Source: Hyphomonadaceae bacterium (GTDB taxonomy: Bacteria > Pseudomonadota > Alphaproteobacteria > Caulobacterales > Aquidulcibacteraceae). From it: a DNA stretch of 64,000 nt. Under the pieces are notes generated by a model. That model was not told where the DNA came from. It worked only from the letters and a program-made list of their open reading frames with translations, and did not search any database. Shown in pieces: positions 18,980-30,621 of this stretch. The translations under genes and the position numbers were made by a program. Position 1 is the first letter of the stretch. The number at the start of each line of letters is the position of its first letter. The DNA lies in contig JAHBYF010000007.1 of NCBI GenBank assembly GCA_019636095.1, positions 62,001 to 126,000 of the forward strand, read 5' to 3'.

Positions 18980-19837
18980 ATGCCTGAGCTTCCTGAAGTC
19001 GAAACCGTGCGGCGCGGTTTGGCGCCAGCCCTGGTAGGGCGACGCATCAAACGTGCGCGGACGAAGCGGGCTGACTTGCGGTTTCCTTTTCCGGCGCGTT
19101 TTGCGGCGCGGTTGAGTGGACGGCGCGTGGATTCCCTGGATCGGCGGGCAAAATATCTGCTCGCGCATTTGGATGACGGGAACGTCTGGATCACGCACCT
19201 GGGCATGACGGGCCGCTGGTCGATCATCGGCGCAAAACGACAACCGGGTGATTTCTACTACGCCGAGCCAACCGATCCGACGCACACACATGTCATCATC
19301 GATATGGAGGATGGCGCGAAGCTTGAGTTCAACGATCCGCGCCGCTTCGGCTACATGGATCTCATTCCTGAATCAGAACTCGAAGCGCATCCGTTCTTCA
19401 ACGCAATGGGCCCGGAACCACTCGGCAATCAATTTCACGAGCCGTACCTGAAGAAGGCGCTCGCGGGGAAGAAGGCGCCGATCAAGGCGACGCTGTTGGA
19501 CCAGCGCGTGGTTGCGGGCCTCGGCAACATCTACGTCGTTGAAGCGCTGCATCGCGCCGGAATTTCGCCAGAGAAGGCGTCGGGGCGCATTTCTGCGCCA
19601 CGCTTGGATAAGCTCTTCCACGCGGTCCGCGCGGTGCTCGAAGAAGCCATTGAGGCGGGTGGCTCGACGCTGAGCGATTATGCTGCGGTCGATGGCGCGC
19701 AGGGCGGCTTTCAACATCGCTTTCGCGTGTATGATCGTGAGGGCGAGAGGTGCCCGAAGAAGGATTGTGGCGGCACCATCAAGCGCGCGGTGCACAGCGG
19801 GCGCTCCACGTTCTGGTGCCCGCGCTGTCAACGATGA
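18980..19837 (+). CDS. mutM: Formamidopyrimidine-DNA glycosylase
   Basis: The 285-residue enzyme starts [14 protein letters not shown], giving the essential catalytic N-terminal Pro2 and Glu3 after Met removal. The Lys in the DRRAKYLL hairpin, H2TH region and the C-terminal zinc finger (CPKKDC ... FWCPRCQ) are all present. It excises 8-oxoguanine and formamidopyrimidines. The divergent ubiE/mutM and the following enoyl-CoA hydratase and rpsT order is common in Caulobacterales-type genomes. Confidence 0.95.
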   Translation: MPELPEVETVRRGLAPALVGRRIKRARTKRADLRFPFPARFAARLSGRRVDSLDRRAKYLLAHLDDGNVWITHLGMTGRWSIIGAKRQPGDFYYAEPTDPTHTHVIIDMEDGAKLEFNDPRRFGYMDLIPESELEAHPFFNAMGPEPLGNQFHEPYLKKALAGKKAPIKATLLDQRVVAGLGNIYVVEALHRAGISPEKASGRISAPRLDKLFHAVRAVLEEAIEAGGSTLSDYAAVDGAQGGFQHRFRVYDREGERCPKKDCGGTIKRAVHSGRSTFWCPRCQR

Positions 19838-19856
19838 GATGTGATATAGGTCCCAG

Positions 19857-20237
19857 GTGACTCGTTTCGCCTTCGCCGCCGCCTTGACCCTCACCTGTGC
19901 GTCCCCCGCATATGCGGAGACGGCTTATTTCACGCAGCTGGAAGATATGCCGATCGCGCCTGGTCTCGTGGAGACCACGGATCACGCCGAATTCTCCAAC
20001 GATGGGGTGCGTATGCTCAGCGTCTCGGCGAGCGGGCAGGCGCAGGCCGAGCAGGTCAGAGCGTATTATGACGCCGCGTTGCCGGCGCTTGGGTGGGCGA
20101 TCTCCCTCGGCAGCGGCGGCGAGAACGAAACCGTCTATCTTCGCGGCCGCGAGCAGGTGTCGCTGAGCTATTATCAGCGTGGCGAAGATTTGTTGCTGGA
20201 AGTGTTGCTCTTCTCCCGCGCGCCGCCGAGCGATTGA
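19857..20237 (+). CDS. Small exported protein of unknown function
   Basis: The 126-residue protein starts at a GTG 19 bp after mutM. It has a typical signal peptide (about 20 residues, ending SPAYA). The mature part is about 105 residues, with an [20 protein letters not shown] segment (60-79) then a GLGWAIS-like strand. This resembles small periplasmic proteins that combine a helix and a sheet. No family name is certain. It lies between mutM and the enoyl-CoA hydratase, reading the same way. Confidence 0.65.
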   Translation: MTRFAFAAALTLTCASPAYAETAYFTQLEDMPIAPGLVETTDHAEFSNDGVRMLSVSASGQAQAEQVRAYYDAALPALGWAISLGSGGENETVYLRGREQVSLSYYQRGEDLLLEVLLFSRAPPSD

Positions 20238-20268
20238 TTTTCCGGCGCCGGCGGCGCAAGACGCGGCA

Positions 20269-21042
20269 ATGACCTACGAGAACATTCTTGTCGAAACCGA
20301 TGGCGGCGTTGGCGTCATTCGCCTTAATCGTCCGAAGGCGCTGAATGCACTGAATGATGCGCTGATCGCTGAAGTGAGCCATGCGCTAGATGCGTTCGAA
20401 GCGGATACGGCGATCGGCTGCATTGTCATCACCGGTTCGGAAAAGGCCTTCGCCGCCGGCGCAGACATCAAGCAAATGGCTGAAGGCCAGTTCGCAGATT
20501 TCTACGCACGCGATCCGTTTTCGAACCTCGAACGCGTACCGCGCACGCGGAAGCCTTTGATCGCGGCGGTTGCGGGCTATGCATTGGGTGGTGGCTGCGA
20601 GCTTGCCATGATGTGTGATTTCATCATCGCTGCGGATACCGCCAAATTTGGCCAACCTGAGATTACGCTTGGCGTCATGCCCGCCTGGGGCGGCTCGCAG
20701 CGGCTCACACACGCAGTCGGCAAGGCCAAGGCAATGGATCTGTGCTTGACCGGCCGGATGATGGATGCCGCTGAGGCCGAGCGCGGTGGTCTGGTCGCGC
20801 GCGTTGTGCCGGCTGACAAGCTGATGGAAGAGGCGATGGCCGCGGCCAAGAAGATCGCCTCGTTTGGCGCGCTCTCGACGATCGCTAACAAGGAAGCAGT
20901 TAACGCTGCTTTTGAGACGCCGCTAAATGAGGGGCTAAGGCTCGAACGACGGCTGTTTTACAGCCTTTTCGCGACCGAGGATCAGAAGGAGGGGATGGCG
21001 GCGTTTATCGCAAAGCGGCCCCCCGAATTTAAGAACCGCTGA
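20269..21042 (+). CDS. Enoyl-CoA hydratase/isomerase family protein
   Basis: The 257-residue crotonase-fold protein starts at [17 protein letters not shown]. The CoA/oxyanion-hole segments [15 protein letters not shown] and [13 protein letters not shown] are intact. Both catalytic Glu positions of short-chain enoyl-CoA hydratases appear present (in [11 protein letters not shown] and GQPEITLG). It would hydrate trans-2-enoyl-CoA in beta-oxidation. The neighbours are DNA repair and ribosomal genes, so the exact pathway cannot be inferred. Confidence 0.9.
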   Translation: MTYENILVETDGGVGVIRLNRPKALNALNDALIAEVSHALDAFEADTAIGCIVITGSEKAFAAGADIKQMAEGQFADFYARDPFSNLERVPRTRKPLIAAVAGYALGGGCELAMMCDFIIAADTAKFGQPEITLGVMPAWGGSQRLTHAVGKAKAMDLCLTGRMMDAAEAERGGLVARVVPADKLMEEAMAAAKKIASFGALSTIANKEAVNAAFETPLNEGLRLERRLFYSLFATEDQKEGMAAFIAKRPPEFKNR

Positions 21043-21119
21043 GGGTTTGACCTCTGCCTTGAGCGAGGCTATAGCCCCGCGCTTCGCGTCCGAAACCAAG
21101 ATCTGGAAACACCGACACC

Positions 21120-21398
21120 ATGGCGAATACGAAGTCCGCAAAGAAAGCGACCCGCGTGATTGCCCGCCGCACGGCGGTCAACAAGGCGCGCCGCACCCGG
21201 ATGCGTTCGTCGTGGCGTTCTGTTGAAGAGGCGATCGCCTCGGGTGACGCGAAGAAGGCCCAAGAGGCGCTCAGCGCCGCCGAGTCCGCGACCATGAAAG
21301 CGGCTGGCAAAGGCGTAGTGCACAAGAATCTTGCGAGCCGGAAAGTTTCTCGTCTTTCCAAGCGCATCGCCACGCTTTCAGGTTCCAAGAAGGCCTAA
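21120..21398 (+). CDS. rpsT: 30S ribosomal protein S20
   Basis: The 92-residue basic protein starts [17 protein letters not shown] and has the family's Lys/Arg/Ala-rich three-helix composition (for example [14 protein letters not shown]). It binds 16S rRNA early in 30S assembly. Its place directly before dnaA is the arrangement known in Caulobacter and relatives. Confidence 0.97.
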   Translation: MANTKSAKKATRVIARRTAVNKARRTRMRSSWRSVEEAIASGDAKKAQEALSAAESATMKAAGKGVVHKNLASRKVSRLSKRIATLSGSKKA

Positions 21399-21798
21399 AC
21401 AGGCCGTCCGACGCTTGGCGACTGTCTTTTTTCTGTCGCCAAACTCTCACGAATCTCCATAGTCCGAGTCCGCAACCAAGTTGCGGATAAGCGGTGGATA
21501 TTTGTCCGGATTCGGACAAATGCAATTTTCGCCATGCGGTGGCTAAATTCAATTAAATCAACGCCATAAGCCGCGTTCATTTCGATGTGGAAAATGGCGA
21601 AATCGTAAACAAACTGTTGTTGACGGCGCCTGTGGAACGGCGCAGATTTCGCGGGTCAGGCGAGCACGGCTCGCCCGTTCGACAAGTCCCAGTGACTTCG
21701 ATGCGCGAGCGTCGGGCCGAAGAGCTTTTCGGCGCGAACGGGAGAGATGTGCCCGTCTGGGGTCGGCTAAAAACAATAATGTTCTCAGCGGGGGCTGC
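21399..21798 (+). promoter_or_regulatory. 400-bp dnaA leader with hairpins, GANTC sites and DnaA-box-like sequences
   Basis: No gene is seen in this stretch. It holds an 8-bp inverted repeat at 21415-21442 with a T-run in its 12-nt loop. Three GANTC (CcrM) sites lie at 21451-21455, 21466-21470 and 21509-21513. A perfect 7-bp hairpin is at 21470-21486, and a perfect 9-bp inverted repeat at 21500-21521 has the third GANTC beginning in its loop. One-mismatch DnaA boxes (against TTATNCACA) read on the minus strand at 21482-21490 (TTATCCGCA) and 21586-21594 (TTTTCCACA). In Caulobacter the dnaA promoter is methylation- and DnaA-controlled; similar control here is inference. Confidence 0.6.
21451..21513. 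promoter_or_regulatory. Cluster of three GANTC methylation sites upstream of dnaA
   Basis: GAATC (21451), GAGTC (21466) and GATTC (21509) fall within 63 bp. GANTC is the CcrM adenine-methylation target in alphaproteobacteria, and Caulobacter dnaA transcription is known to depend on its methylation state. The sites are read directly; function is inferred. Confidence 0.55.
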
Positions 21799-23193
21799 AT
21801 GGAACAACAGGGCGAACAAGCCCGCCAGGAAACGGCGGGCGTTGGAGCGGCGCGTGCATTTGAGTTGGTGCAGAAGGAGCTGCTTGGTGAGTACGGCGCC
21901 GATTTCTATGGCTCTTACATCAGCCCGCTCCGGCTCGTGGCTGAATTGAATGGTGCTCTGCTTTTCCGGGCAGGGTCGCGGGTCGCAAAAGAGCGGCTGA
22001 ACCAACAAGTTGTGGACCGCCTAGCGACGCGCATGCGGGTGTACGAGCCGCGAGTTCAGAAAATCCAGATTCTCCTGGAACACGAAATTCCGGAGGACGT
22101 CCGTGCGCTGGCTGACGCGCGCATCGAAGAGGCGCGAAAGCCGGAGGCCGAGCCTTTGCGCCCGCTTGAACTCACCTTCGAAACCTTTGCCGACGGTCCG
22201 AGCAACTTCCACGCCTATACCGTCGCGCAAATGATCGGCGCCGGCGTTGGCGTGACGTTTCCGGTGTGGCTCGTTCATTCGCCGCCCGGGTGTGGCAAAA
22301 CCCACCTGCTGAACGCCGCCGCTTATGAAGCGATCGCGCGCGGACGCAAGGTTCTCTTTATGACCGGCCAGGAATTTCTCGAATGCTTTCAATCGGCGCT
22401 CCACAAAAAGCGCGATAGCTCCGCTTTCAAGGAAATGGTCCGCGCGCCGGACTTGCTGATCATCGACGATTTTCATCGGATCTGCGGCAAACGCGCGACC
22501 CAAGAAGAAGCGTTCGACACCATTAATGAACTTACACGTCGCGGCGGCCAGATTGCGCTTGCAGCCAACCATGGTCCTGATGGATTGGAAGGGCTCGACG
22601 ATGCGCTGAAGGCAAAACTGAAAGGCGCAGCCGTCAGCGAAATTTCTGAACCCGACGCACCGTTGCGTCGCAAGATTCTTGACGCCCGCGTCGCACATCA
22701 CGCACGTGCGAATCCGGGTTTCAGTGTTGCATCGGAAGCGCTCGACATGATCGCTGATCGCATGCACGTTACTGGCCGCGAACTCGATGGCGCGGTCTGC
22801 CAACTTCTCATCGAATGGAAGATCTCGGGAGGGACTACTGTGACGCTAGAAGCCGCCGCGAATGCTCTGCAAAGCAAACTGGCTGAAGGTGCGGAGCGCC
22901 GCATTACTGTGCAGTTGGTGCAGAAAGTCGTCGCGCGTCACTACAACATGAGCGTTCAACAATTGCTTGAACGCACGCGCCGTCACTCGATCGCGCGTCC
23001 GCGCCAAGTGGCGATGTATCTTGCCTGCAAGATGACGCACGCCTCGCTGCCGGATATTGGCCAGCGCTTCGGCGGCTTCGATCATACCACCATTATGTAT
23101 GCGCGTGATCGCATTGCGGCGCTGTCTGAGACTGATCCGAACCTGAAGGCGGAACTCGAAGGCATCGCGCGCGCGGTGCGTCGCGAGCCCTAG
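21799..23193 (+). CDS. dnaA: Chromosomal replication initiator protein DnaA (divergent)
   Basis: The 464-residue protein has a DnaA N-terminal domain (20-100), a short linker, an AAA+ domain with Walker [11 protein letters not shown] (162-171) and Walker B LLIIDDF (219-225), and the DNA-binding domain with DHTTIM (428-433). Sensor II Arg is kept (R327). Several usual residues differ: box VII reads LKAKLKGA (270-277) where E. coli has LKSRFGWG, sensor I is AANHG, and the GGRDHTT motif is GGFDHTT (F427). Its position after rpsT and before dnaN/recF/gyrB supports it as the replication initiator rather than a paralogue. Confidence 0.93.
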   Translation: MEQQGEQARQETAGVGAARAFELVQKELLGEYGADFYGSYISPLRLVAELNGALLFRAGSRVAKERLNQQVVDRLATRMRVYEPRVQKIQILLEHEIPEDVRALADARIEEARKPEAEPLRPLELTFETFADGPSNFHAYTVAQMIGAGVGVTFPVWLVHSPPGCGKTHLLNAAAYEAIARGRKVLFMTGQEFLECFQSALHKKRDSSAFKEMVRAPDLLIIDDFHRICGKRATQEEAFDTINELTRRGGQIALAANHGPDGLEGLDDALKAKLKGAAVSEISEPDAPLRRKILDARVAHHARANPGFSVASEALDMIADRMHVTGRELDGAVCQLLIEWKISGGTTVTLEAAANALQSKLAEGAERRITVQLVQKVVARHYNMSVQQLLERTRRHSIARPRQVAMYLACKMTHASLPDIGQRFGGFDHTTIMYARDRIAALSETDPNLKAELEGIARAVRREP

Positions 23194-23271
23194 GGATCGC
23201 GCTCCCTTCTCCGTGCGCCCCCTAAGTCTTGCAATTGGGGCTTGGGGTTCGCGCGGCTTCTGCTAATTTCG

Positions 23272-23314
23272 CACCCCCTGCAGCAGCCGACTCAGGCGCG
23301 CAGGGGGTGTTTTT
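23272..23314 (+). terminator. Intrinsic terminator after dnaA
   Basis: A perfect 10-bp GC-rich inverted repeat (23272-23281 and 23300-23309) with an 18-nt loop is followed at once by five T residues. It lies 79 bp past the dnaA stop and 46 bp before dnaN, so dnaN probably has its own promoter or depends on read-through. Confidence 0.65.
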
Positions 23315-23359
23315 GTGTGCCTCGTGCGGAGCAGAGGGCGGGGCTGAGGGGTCTGAGGA

Positions 23360-24475
23360 ATGCGGCTGACGATTGAGCGCTCGGCGCTCCTTAAAGCACT
23401 CAATCACGTTCAGAGCGTCGTCGAACGGCGCAATACGATTCCAATACTCTCCAACGTTTTGCTTTCAGCTCAAGGCGATAGCCTCAAACTAACCGCGACC
23501 GATCTCGATATCGAAATCGCCGAAAGCGCCTCAGCCGAGGTGGAACGGGGCGGCCAGACGACGGCGCCCGCCAATTACCTCTACGACTTCGTGCGCAAGC
23601 TGCCGGATGGTTCAGCTGTAAAGTTCGAAGTAAATGGCGACGACCCAAGACTTTTCATCTCAGCGGGCAAGTCGCGCCTCCACTTGCCAATTTTGCCGGC
23701 CGGAGACTTTCCCTCGATGCCCTCGGATGGGTTCGAGACCAAGTTCGAGATCGAGCCCACCGAACTTGGCCGTCTGATCGATAAAACCCGCTTCGCGATT
23801 TCGACGGAAGAGACCCGATACTATTTGAACGGCATCTTCCTGCACGCGGTCGATGCTGACGGCCAGAAGCTGCGCGCCGTCGCAACCGATGGTCACCGTC
23901 TCGCGCTCGCCGATCATCCAGCGCCAAAGGGTTCGGTTGGCATGCCGGGCGTGATCGTGCCGCGAAAGACAATCAATGAACTGAAACGCCTGCTCGACGA
24001 TGCGTCCGATCTTGTTGAGATTTCAGTGTCGCCGCAAAAGATTCGCTTCGCGCTGGGCGATGCGGTGCTGACGTCTAAGCTCATCGATGGGTCGTTCCCG
24101 GAATACGCGCGCGTCATCCCGAAGAATAATTCGAAGAAACTGAAGATCGATAACAAGGCTTTCGCCGAAGCTGTCGATCGTGTCGCAACAGTCTCGGCCG
24201 AACGCTCGCGGTCAGTGCGTCTGGCGCTCGACAAGGACAAGATCACGCTCACCGTGAACAACCCGGACGCTGGCGTCGCCACCGAAGACCTCGCCGCCGA
24301 CTATCGCGATGAAGCCCTCGAAATCGGATTCAACGCGCGTTATCTGCTTGATGTTGCGCAGCAGATTGAAGGTGAGAGCGCGGTATTTGAATTGGCCGAT
24401 TCGGGTTCGCCGACTTTGGTGCGCGACGAAGCCGACGACGCGGCGCTCTATGTGCTGATGCCGCTACGGGTCTAG
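23360..24475 (+). CDS. dnaN: DNA polymerase III beta sliding clamp
   Basis: The 371-residue protein has the three-domain clamp layout. Its N terminus is typical (MRLTIERSALLKALNHVQSVVERRNTIPILSNV, in part), as are RYYLNGIFLH and AVATDGHRLA in domain 2 and the C-terminal VLMPLRV, close to the usual MPMR/MPLR ending. It forms the dimeric ring that tethers polymerase III. The next gene begins 3 bp after its stop. Confidence 0.97.
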   Translation: MRLTIERSALLKALNHVQSVVERRNTIPILSNVLLSAQGDSLKLTATDLDIEIAESASAEVERGGQTTAPANYLYDFVRKLPDGSAVKFEVNGDDPRLFISAGKSRLHLPILPAGDFPSMPSDGFETKFEIEPTELGRLIDKTRFAISTEETRYYLNGIFLHAVDADGQKLRAVATDGHRLALADHPAPKGSVGMPGVIVPRKTINELKRLLDDASDLVEISVSPQKIRFALGDAVLTSKLIDGSFPEYARVIPKNNSKKLKIDNKAFAEAVDRVATVSAERSRSVRLALDKDKITLTVNNPDAGVATEDLAADYRDEALEIGFNARYLLDVAQQIEGESAVFELADSGSPTLVRDEADDAALYVLMPLRV

Positions 24476-24478
24476 CCG

Positions 24479-25456
24479 ATGCGGAAGCGTTGGTTCGCTC
24501 TCGGCTTTGCCGCGCTTACCGGCGCCGTACTGTTTTGCCTTAACACGTCGCTTTTTGCCCATCCCGATGGCCAAATGAGGTTGCTCGCGCATCGTGGCGT
24601 GCATCAGCGTTATGACACAGCGGGCCTCGACAACGAGACATGTACGGCGACGCGCATTTTTGAACCGACCAACGCCTTCATAGAGAACACTCTGCCCTCA
24701 ATGCGCGCGGCCTTCGACGCGGGCGCCGACATGGTTGAAATCGATGTCCATCCGACGACGGATGGCGAGTTCGCCGTCTTTCACGATTGGACGCTTGATT
24801 GCCGAACCGACGGTGAAGGCGTGACCCGTGAACACAGCATGGCCGAATTGCGCGCGCTTGATGTTGGCTATGGCTACACGGCCGATGGCGGAGCGACCTT
24901 CCCATTCCGTGGCCACGGCGCGAGCCTGATGCCAACGCTTCGCGAAGTGCTCACAGCATTTCCGGATCGCGCGTTCCTCATCAACTTCAAGAGCAGAGAT
25001 CCCTCCGAGGGCGATGCAATGTCGGCGTACCTGGAGGCAACGCCAGAACTCGACATGTCACGCCTTGCTTTTTTCGGAGCGGCGCCGGCGACCCGATTGC
25101 GAGAGCTGCGGCCTGATGCGCGCATCGTCAGCCGCCGCGGGCTCAAACAATGCGGATTGCGATATCTCGCCATAGGCTGGTTTGGGGCTATTCCAGACCA
25201 GTGTCACAACACGCTCGTTTTCGTGCCGGTGAATTATGCGCCGCTCATGTGGGGATGGCCAAATCGCTTTCTGACGCGGATGCGAGCCGCGGGAAGTGAG
25301 GTCTATATCGCCGGCCCGATTTCTTTGCGCGGGCCGCTGACCTCGACAGGGGTTGATGACGCACAAACGTTCGCTCGCGTGCCCCATGGCTGGCGGGGCG
25401 GGGTGTCCACCGATGCGATTGAAGTGATCGGCCCGCTTGCAGCTGAGTCGCCATGA
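24479..25456 (+). CDS. Glycerophosphodiester phosphodiesterase-like (GDPD) protein
   Basis: The 325-residue protein has an N-terminal membrane or signal helix (about 5-24). The GDPD core follows: LLAHRGVHQRYD, ENTLPSMRAAFDAGADMVEIDVH (in part) and FHDWTLDCRTDGEG hold the catalytic His pair and metal-binding Glu/Asp. A family enzyme hydrolyses glycerophosphodiesters to alcohol and glycerol 3-phosphate, here outside the cytosol. It sits 3 bp after dnaN and overlaps recF by four bases, an unusual place for a lipid enzyme. Confidence 0.82.
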   Translation: MRKRWFALGFAALTGAVLFCLNTSLFAHPDGQMRLLAHRGVHQRYDTAGLDNETCTATRIFEPTNAFIENTLPSMRAAFDAGADMVEIDVHPTTDGEFAVFHDWTLDCRTDGEGVTREHSMAELRALDVGYGYTADGGATFPFRGHGASLMPTLREVLTAFPDRAFLINFKSRDPSEGDAMSAYLEATPELDMSRLAFFGAAPATRLRELRPDARIVSRRGLKQCGLRYLAIGWFGAIPDQCHNTLVFVPVNYAPLMWGWPNRFLTRMRAAGSEVYIAGPISLRGPLTSTGVDDAQTFARVPHGWRGGVSTDAIEVIGPLAAESP

Positions 25457-26601
25457 GCCATTCGCTCCATGTGTCGCGGCTCACGCTCACGGATTTTCGC
25501 AACCACGCCGCCCTCGATCTCGAGCTCGACGCGCGCCCGGTTTGCTTGTTTGGACCGAACGGCGCTGGAAAAACCAATATTCTCGAAGCGCTCACCATGC
25601 TTGCGCCGGGGCGCGGCCTGCGCAGCGCCGCGCTCACTGACGTCGCGCGTGCCGGTGAAACGGCTGAGTTTCGCGCTCAGCCGTGGGCAGTCTCCGCCAA
25701 GATCTCGCATGATGGCGAAGAGACAAATATCGGGGCGGGTGCTGAGCGTACGCCTGAGGGCGGGGTGAAGCGCATTGCGCGCCGAGATGGACAACCCGCC
25801 ACCGCTTCCGATCTAGCCGAAGCTGCCCGAATGACTTGGCTGACACCCGCGATGGATCGTCTATGGTCTGGCGCGGCGGGAGATCGCCGCCGGTTTTTTG
25901 ATCGCCTGACGCTTGCGCGCGCCTCTCAGCACGGCGCAGCTGCGGCTGCTTACGAACGCGCGATGCGTGAGCGGCAGCGTCTACTCGGTGAACGGGTCTT
26001 CGATGATGCTTGGCTCGGCGGTTTGGAGCGAGAGATGTCGGCGCATGGCGCCGCGATCGCGGCGGCGCGCGTGGAAACCTTGCATCGTTTGCAGGTGGCG
26101 ATAGATGCGCGCCCCGATGGCGCATTTCCCAAAGCTGTTCTCGCGCTCGAAGGTCTGCTTGAGGCCCGCTTTGAGAACGGCTCAAAGAGCGCCGATGTCG
26201 AAGAAGATTTCGCCGAGCTTCTCCGTGATGTGCGCGGTCGCGACGCAGGGGCCGGACGTGCGCTCGATGGCCCACACCGTAGCGATCTCAAGGCGCGCCA
26301 CGCCGCAAAGAATATGGACGCCGATCAGTGTTCCACGGGTGAGCAGAAGGCGCTGCTCGTTGGTCTAACCCTTGCGCAAGCCCGCGCGCTTGCGGGCGAC
26401 CCTGGCGCCGGACCGTCTCTTATCCTGATCGATGAAGCGGCGGCGCACCTGGATTCAGTGCGCCGCGCCGCTTTGTTCGACGAACTGCTGGCGAATGCCG
26501 GCCAGGCATGGCTCACCGGGACAGATCAAAACCTGTTTGAGGCGTTTGGGGGCCGCGCGCAGATGTTCGAGGTGCGCGATGGGTGCGTCCGCCTGAGCTA
26601 A
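25453..26601 (+). CDS. recF: DNA replication and repair protein RecF
   Basis: The 382-residue SMC-like ATPase has Walker A GPNGAGKTNILEA (about 36-48), the STGEQKALLVGLTLAQA signature and Walker B LILIDEAAAHLD. LTDFRNHAALDLEL near the N terminus is characteristic of RecF. It loads RecA at gaps with RecO and RecR. Its ATG overlaps the stop of the GDPD gene, indicating coupling with an unrelated gene. Confidence 0.95.
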   Translation: MSHSLHVSRLTLTDFRNHAALDLELDARPVCLFGPNGAGKTNILEALTMLAPGRGLRSAALTDVARAGETAEFRAQPWAVSAKISHDGEETNIGAGAERTPEGGVKRIARRDGQPATASDLAEAARMTWLTPAMDRLWSGAAGDRRRFFDRLTLARASQHGAAAAAYERAMRERQRLLGERVFDDAWLGGLEREMSAHGAAIAAARVETLHRLQVAIDARPDGAFPKAVLALEGLLEARFENGSKSADVEEDFAELLRDVRGRDAGAGRALDGPHRSDLKARHAAKNMDADQCSTGEQKALLVGLTLAQARALAGDPGAGPSLILIDEAAAHLDSVRRAALFDELLANAGQAWLTGTDQNLFEAFGGRAQMFEVRDGCVRLS

Positions 26602-26749
26602 GGTCGCGGATTCCAGCGGCGCCTCGGGTCCGGCTGAAACGGAACGAGCGGCGCCGCTAGGTAACCCGAAATTTCAGTGCCGAACGGCGGCGGGTCGTGA
26701 CAAGGCGTCAGAAATTTGGTGCTGTGAGCGCCTTGGAAAGAGGCGCGTC

Positions 26750-28018
26750 ATGGCAAACTCCGACTACGTCGCGAAACGCAATGAAGACTATGTCTTCAAC
26801 TACGATCCGAATGAGGACGCTTGGAAGACGGATTTGTCGACGCTCGACATCAGCCGCTCCGAACGTTTCCGCGACAACAATTTCTGGCCTTTCTTCGAGC
26901 GCCTCCGGAAGGAGGATCCGGTCCACTACTGTCCCGACAGCCAGAACGGTCCCTATTGGTCGATCACCAAGTACAACGACATCATGGCGGTGGACACCAA
27001 TCACCAGCAATTCTCGTCCGAGCCGTCGATTGTTCTGTTCGATCCCGAGGAAGACTTTCCATTGCCGATGTTCATCGCGATGGACCCGCCGAAGCACGAC
27101 GTTCAGCGTAAGACTGTTTCGCCGATCGTCGCGCCAAACCATTTGGCGCTCCTCGAACCCATCATCCGCGAACGCGCCGGCAAGCTTTTGGACGATGTGC
27201 CGCGGGGTGAAACGTTCAACTGGGTCGACAAGATTTCGATTGAGCTGACGACGCAGATGCTGGCGACATTGTTCGACTTCCCCTGGGAAGATCGTCGCAA
27301 GCTGACGCGCTGGTCCGATGTCGCCACGGCCGCGCCAGGGCAGGGCATCGTTGAGAGCGACGAGCAGCGCCGAATGGAGCTGATGGAGTGTCTGCAGTAC
27401 TTCAACGGCCTGTGGGACGAGCGGGCCGCCGCGCCGCCGCGCAACGATCTCATCTCGATGCTTGCGCATGGCGACAGCACGAAAGACATGCCGCGTCAGG
27501 AGTTCTTAGGCAATCTCGTGCTGTTGATCGTGGGCGGCAACGACACCACGCGCAACTCGATCACGGGCAGTGTCTATGCGCTCAACAAATTCCCGGAGCA
27601 GTTCGCCAAACTACGGGCCAATCCGGCTCTCATTCCGAATTTGGTATCCGAGACGATCCGTTGGCAAACGCCGCTGGCTTTCATGCGCCGGACTGCACTT
27701 GAAGACGTCGAGTTCGGAGGCAAGCTGATCAAGAAGCACGACAAAGTGGTGATGTGGTACGTCTCCGGCAATCGCGACGAAGAAGTGATCCCCAACGCCG
27801 ACGCGTTCGATATTGAGCGCGAGAACGTGCGGCGGCATTTGTCGTTCGGCTTCGGCATTCACCGTTGCGTCGGCAATCGCCTTGGCGAAATGCAGCTGCG
27901 CATCGTCTGGGAAGAGATCCTGAAGCGCTTCGATAAGGTTGAAGTGATGGGAGAGCCCAAGCGCGTCTATTCGTCGTTCGTGAAAGGCTACGAAAGCTTG
28001 CCGGTGCGTGTCTCCTAA
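26750..28018 (+). CDS. Cytochrome P450 of the CYP153 (alkane hydroxylase) type
   Basis: The 422-residue soluble P450 has the I-helix motif GGNDTTRNS (262-270), K-helix ETIR (301-304) and haem-binding FGFGIHRCVGNRL with Cys373. The GGNDTTRNS form, HLSFGFGIHRCVGNRLGEMQ and PGQGIVESDEQRR are typical of CYP153, which hydroxylates the terminal carbon of alkanes, fatty acids or terpenes. CYP153 usually needs a [2Fe-2S] ferredoxin and reductase; neither is adjacent. It lies between recF and gyrB with its own 148-bp leader. Confidence 0.88.
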   Translation: MANSDYVAKRNEDYVFNYDPNEDAWKTDLSTLDISRSERFRDNNFWPFFERLRKEDPVHYCPDSQNGPYWSITKYNDIMAVDTNHQQFSSEPSIVLFDPEEDFPLPMFIAMDPPKHDVQRKTVSPIVAPNHLALLEPIIRERAGKLLDDVPRGETFNWVDKISIELTTQMLATLFDFPWEDRRKLTRWSDVATAAPGQGIVESDEQRRMELMECLQYFNGLWDERAAAPPRNDLISMLAHGDSTKDMPRQEFLGNLVLLIVGGNDTTRNSITGSVYALNKFPEQFAKLRANPALIPNLVSETIRWQTPLAFMRRTALEDVEFGGKLIKKHDKVVMWYVSGNRDEEVIPNADAFDIERENVRRHLSFGFGIHRCVGNRLGEMQLRIVWEEILKRFDKVEVMGEPKRVYSSFVKGYESLPVRVS

Positions 28019-28090
28019 GGCCGCGGCACGGGCTCTCGAAACAGACGTATTTCAACAACGGATCGGCTCGAGAACCTACTGATTTTATGA

Positions 28091-30616
<2,526 letters not shown>

Positions 30617-30621
30617 GGACC

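Noticed and set aside
21399..21798. The dnaA leader as the replication origin
   Set aside because: Only two weak DnaA boxes and no strong AT-rich unwinding region are seen. Caulobacter-type origins lie elsewhere, so I call it a promoter region only.
26615..26658. A 9-bp inverted repeat after recF as a terminator
   Set aside because: The loop is 26 nt and no T-run follows; chance GC-rich pairing is as likely.
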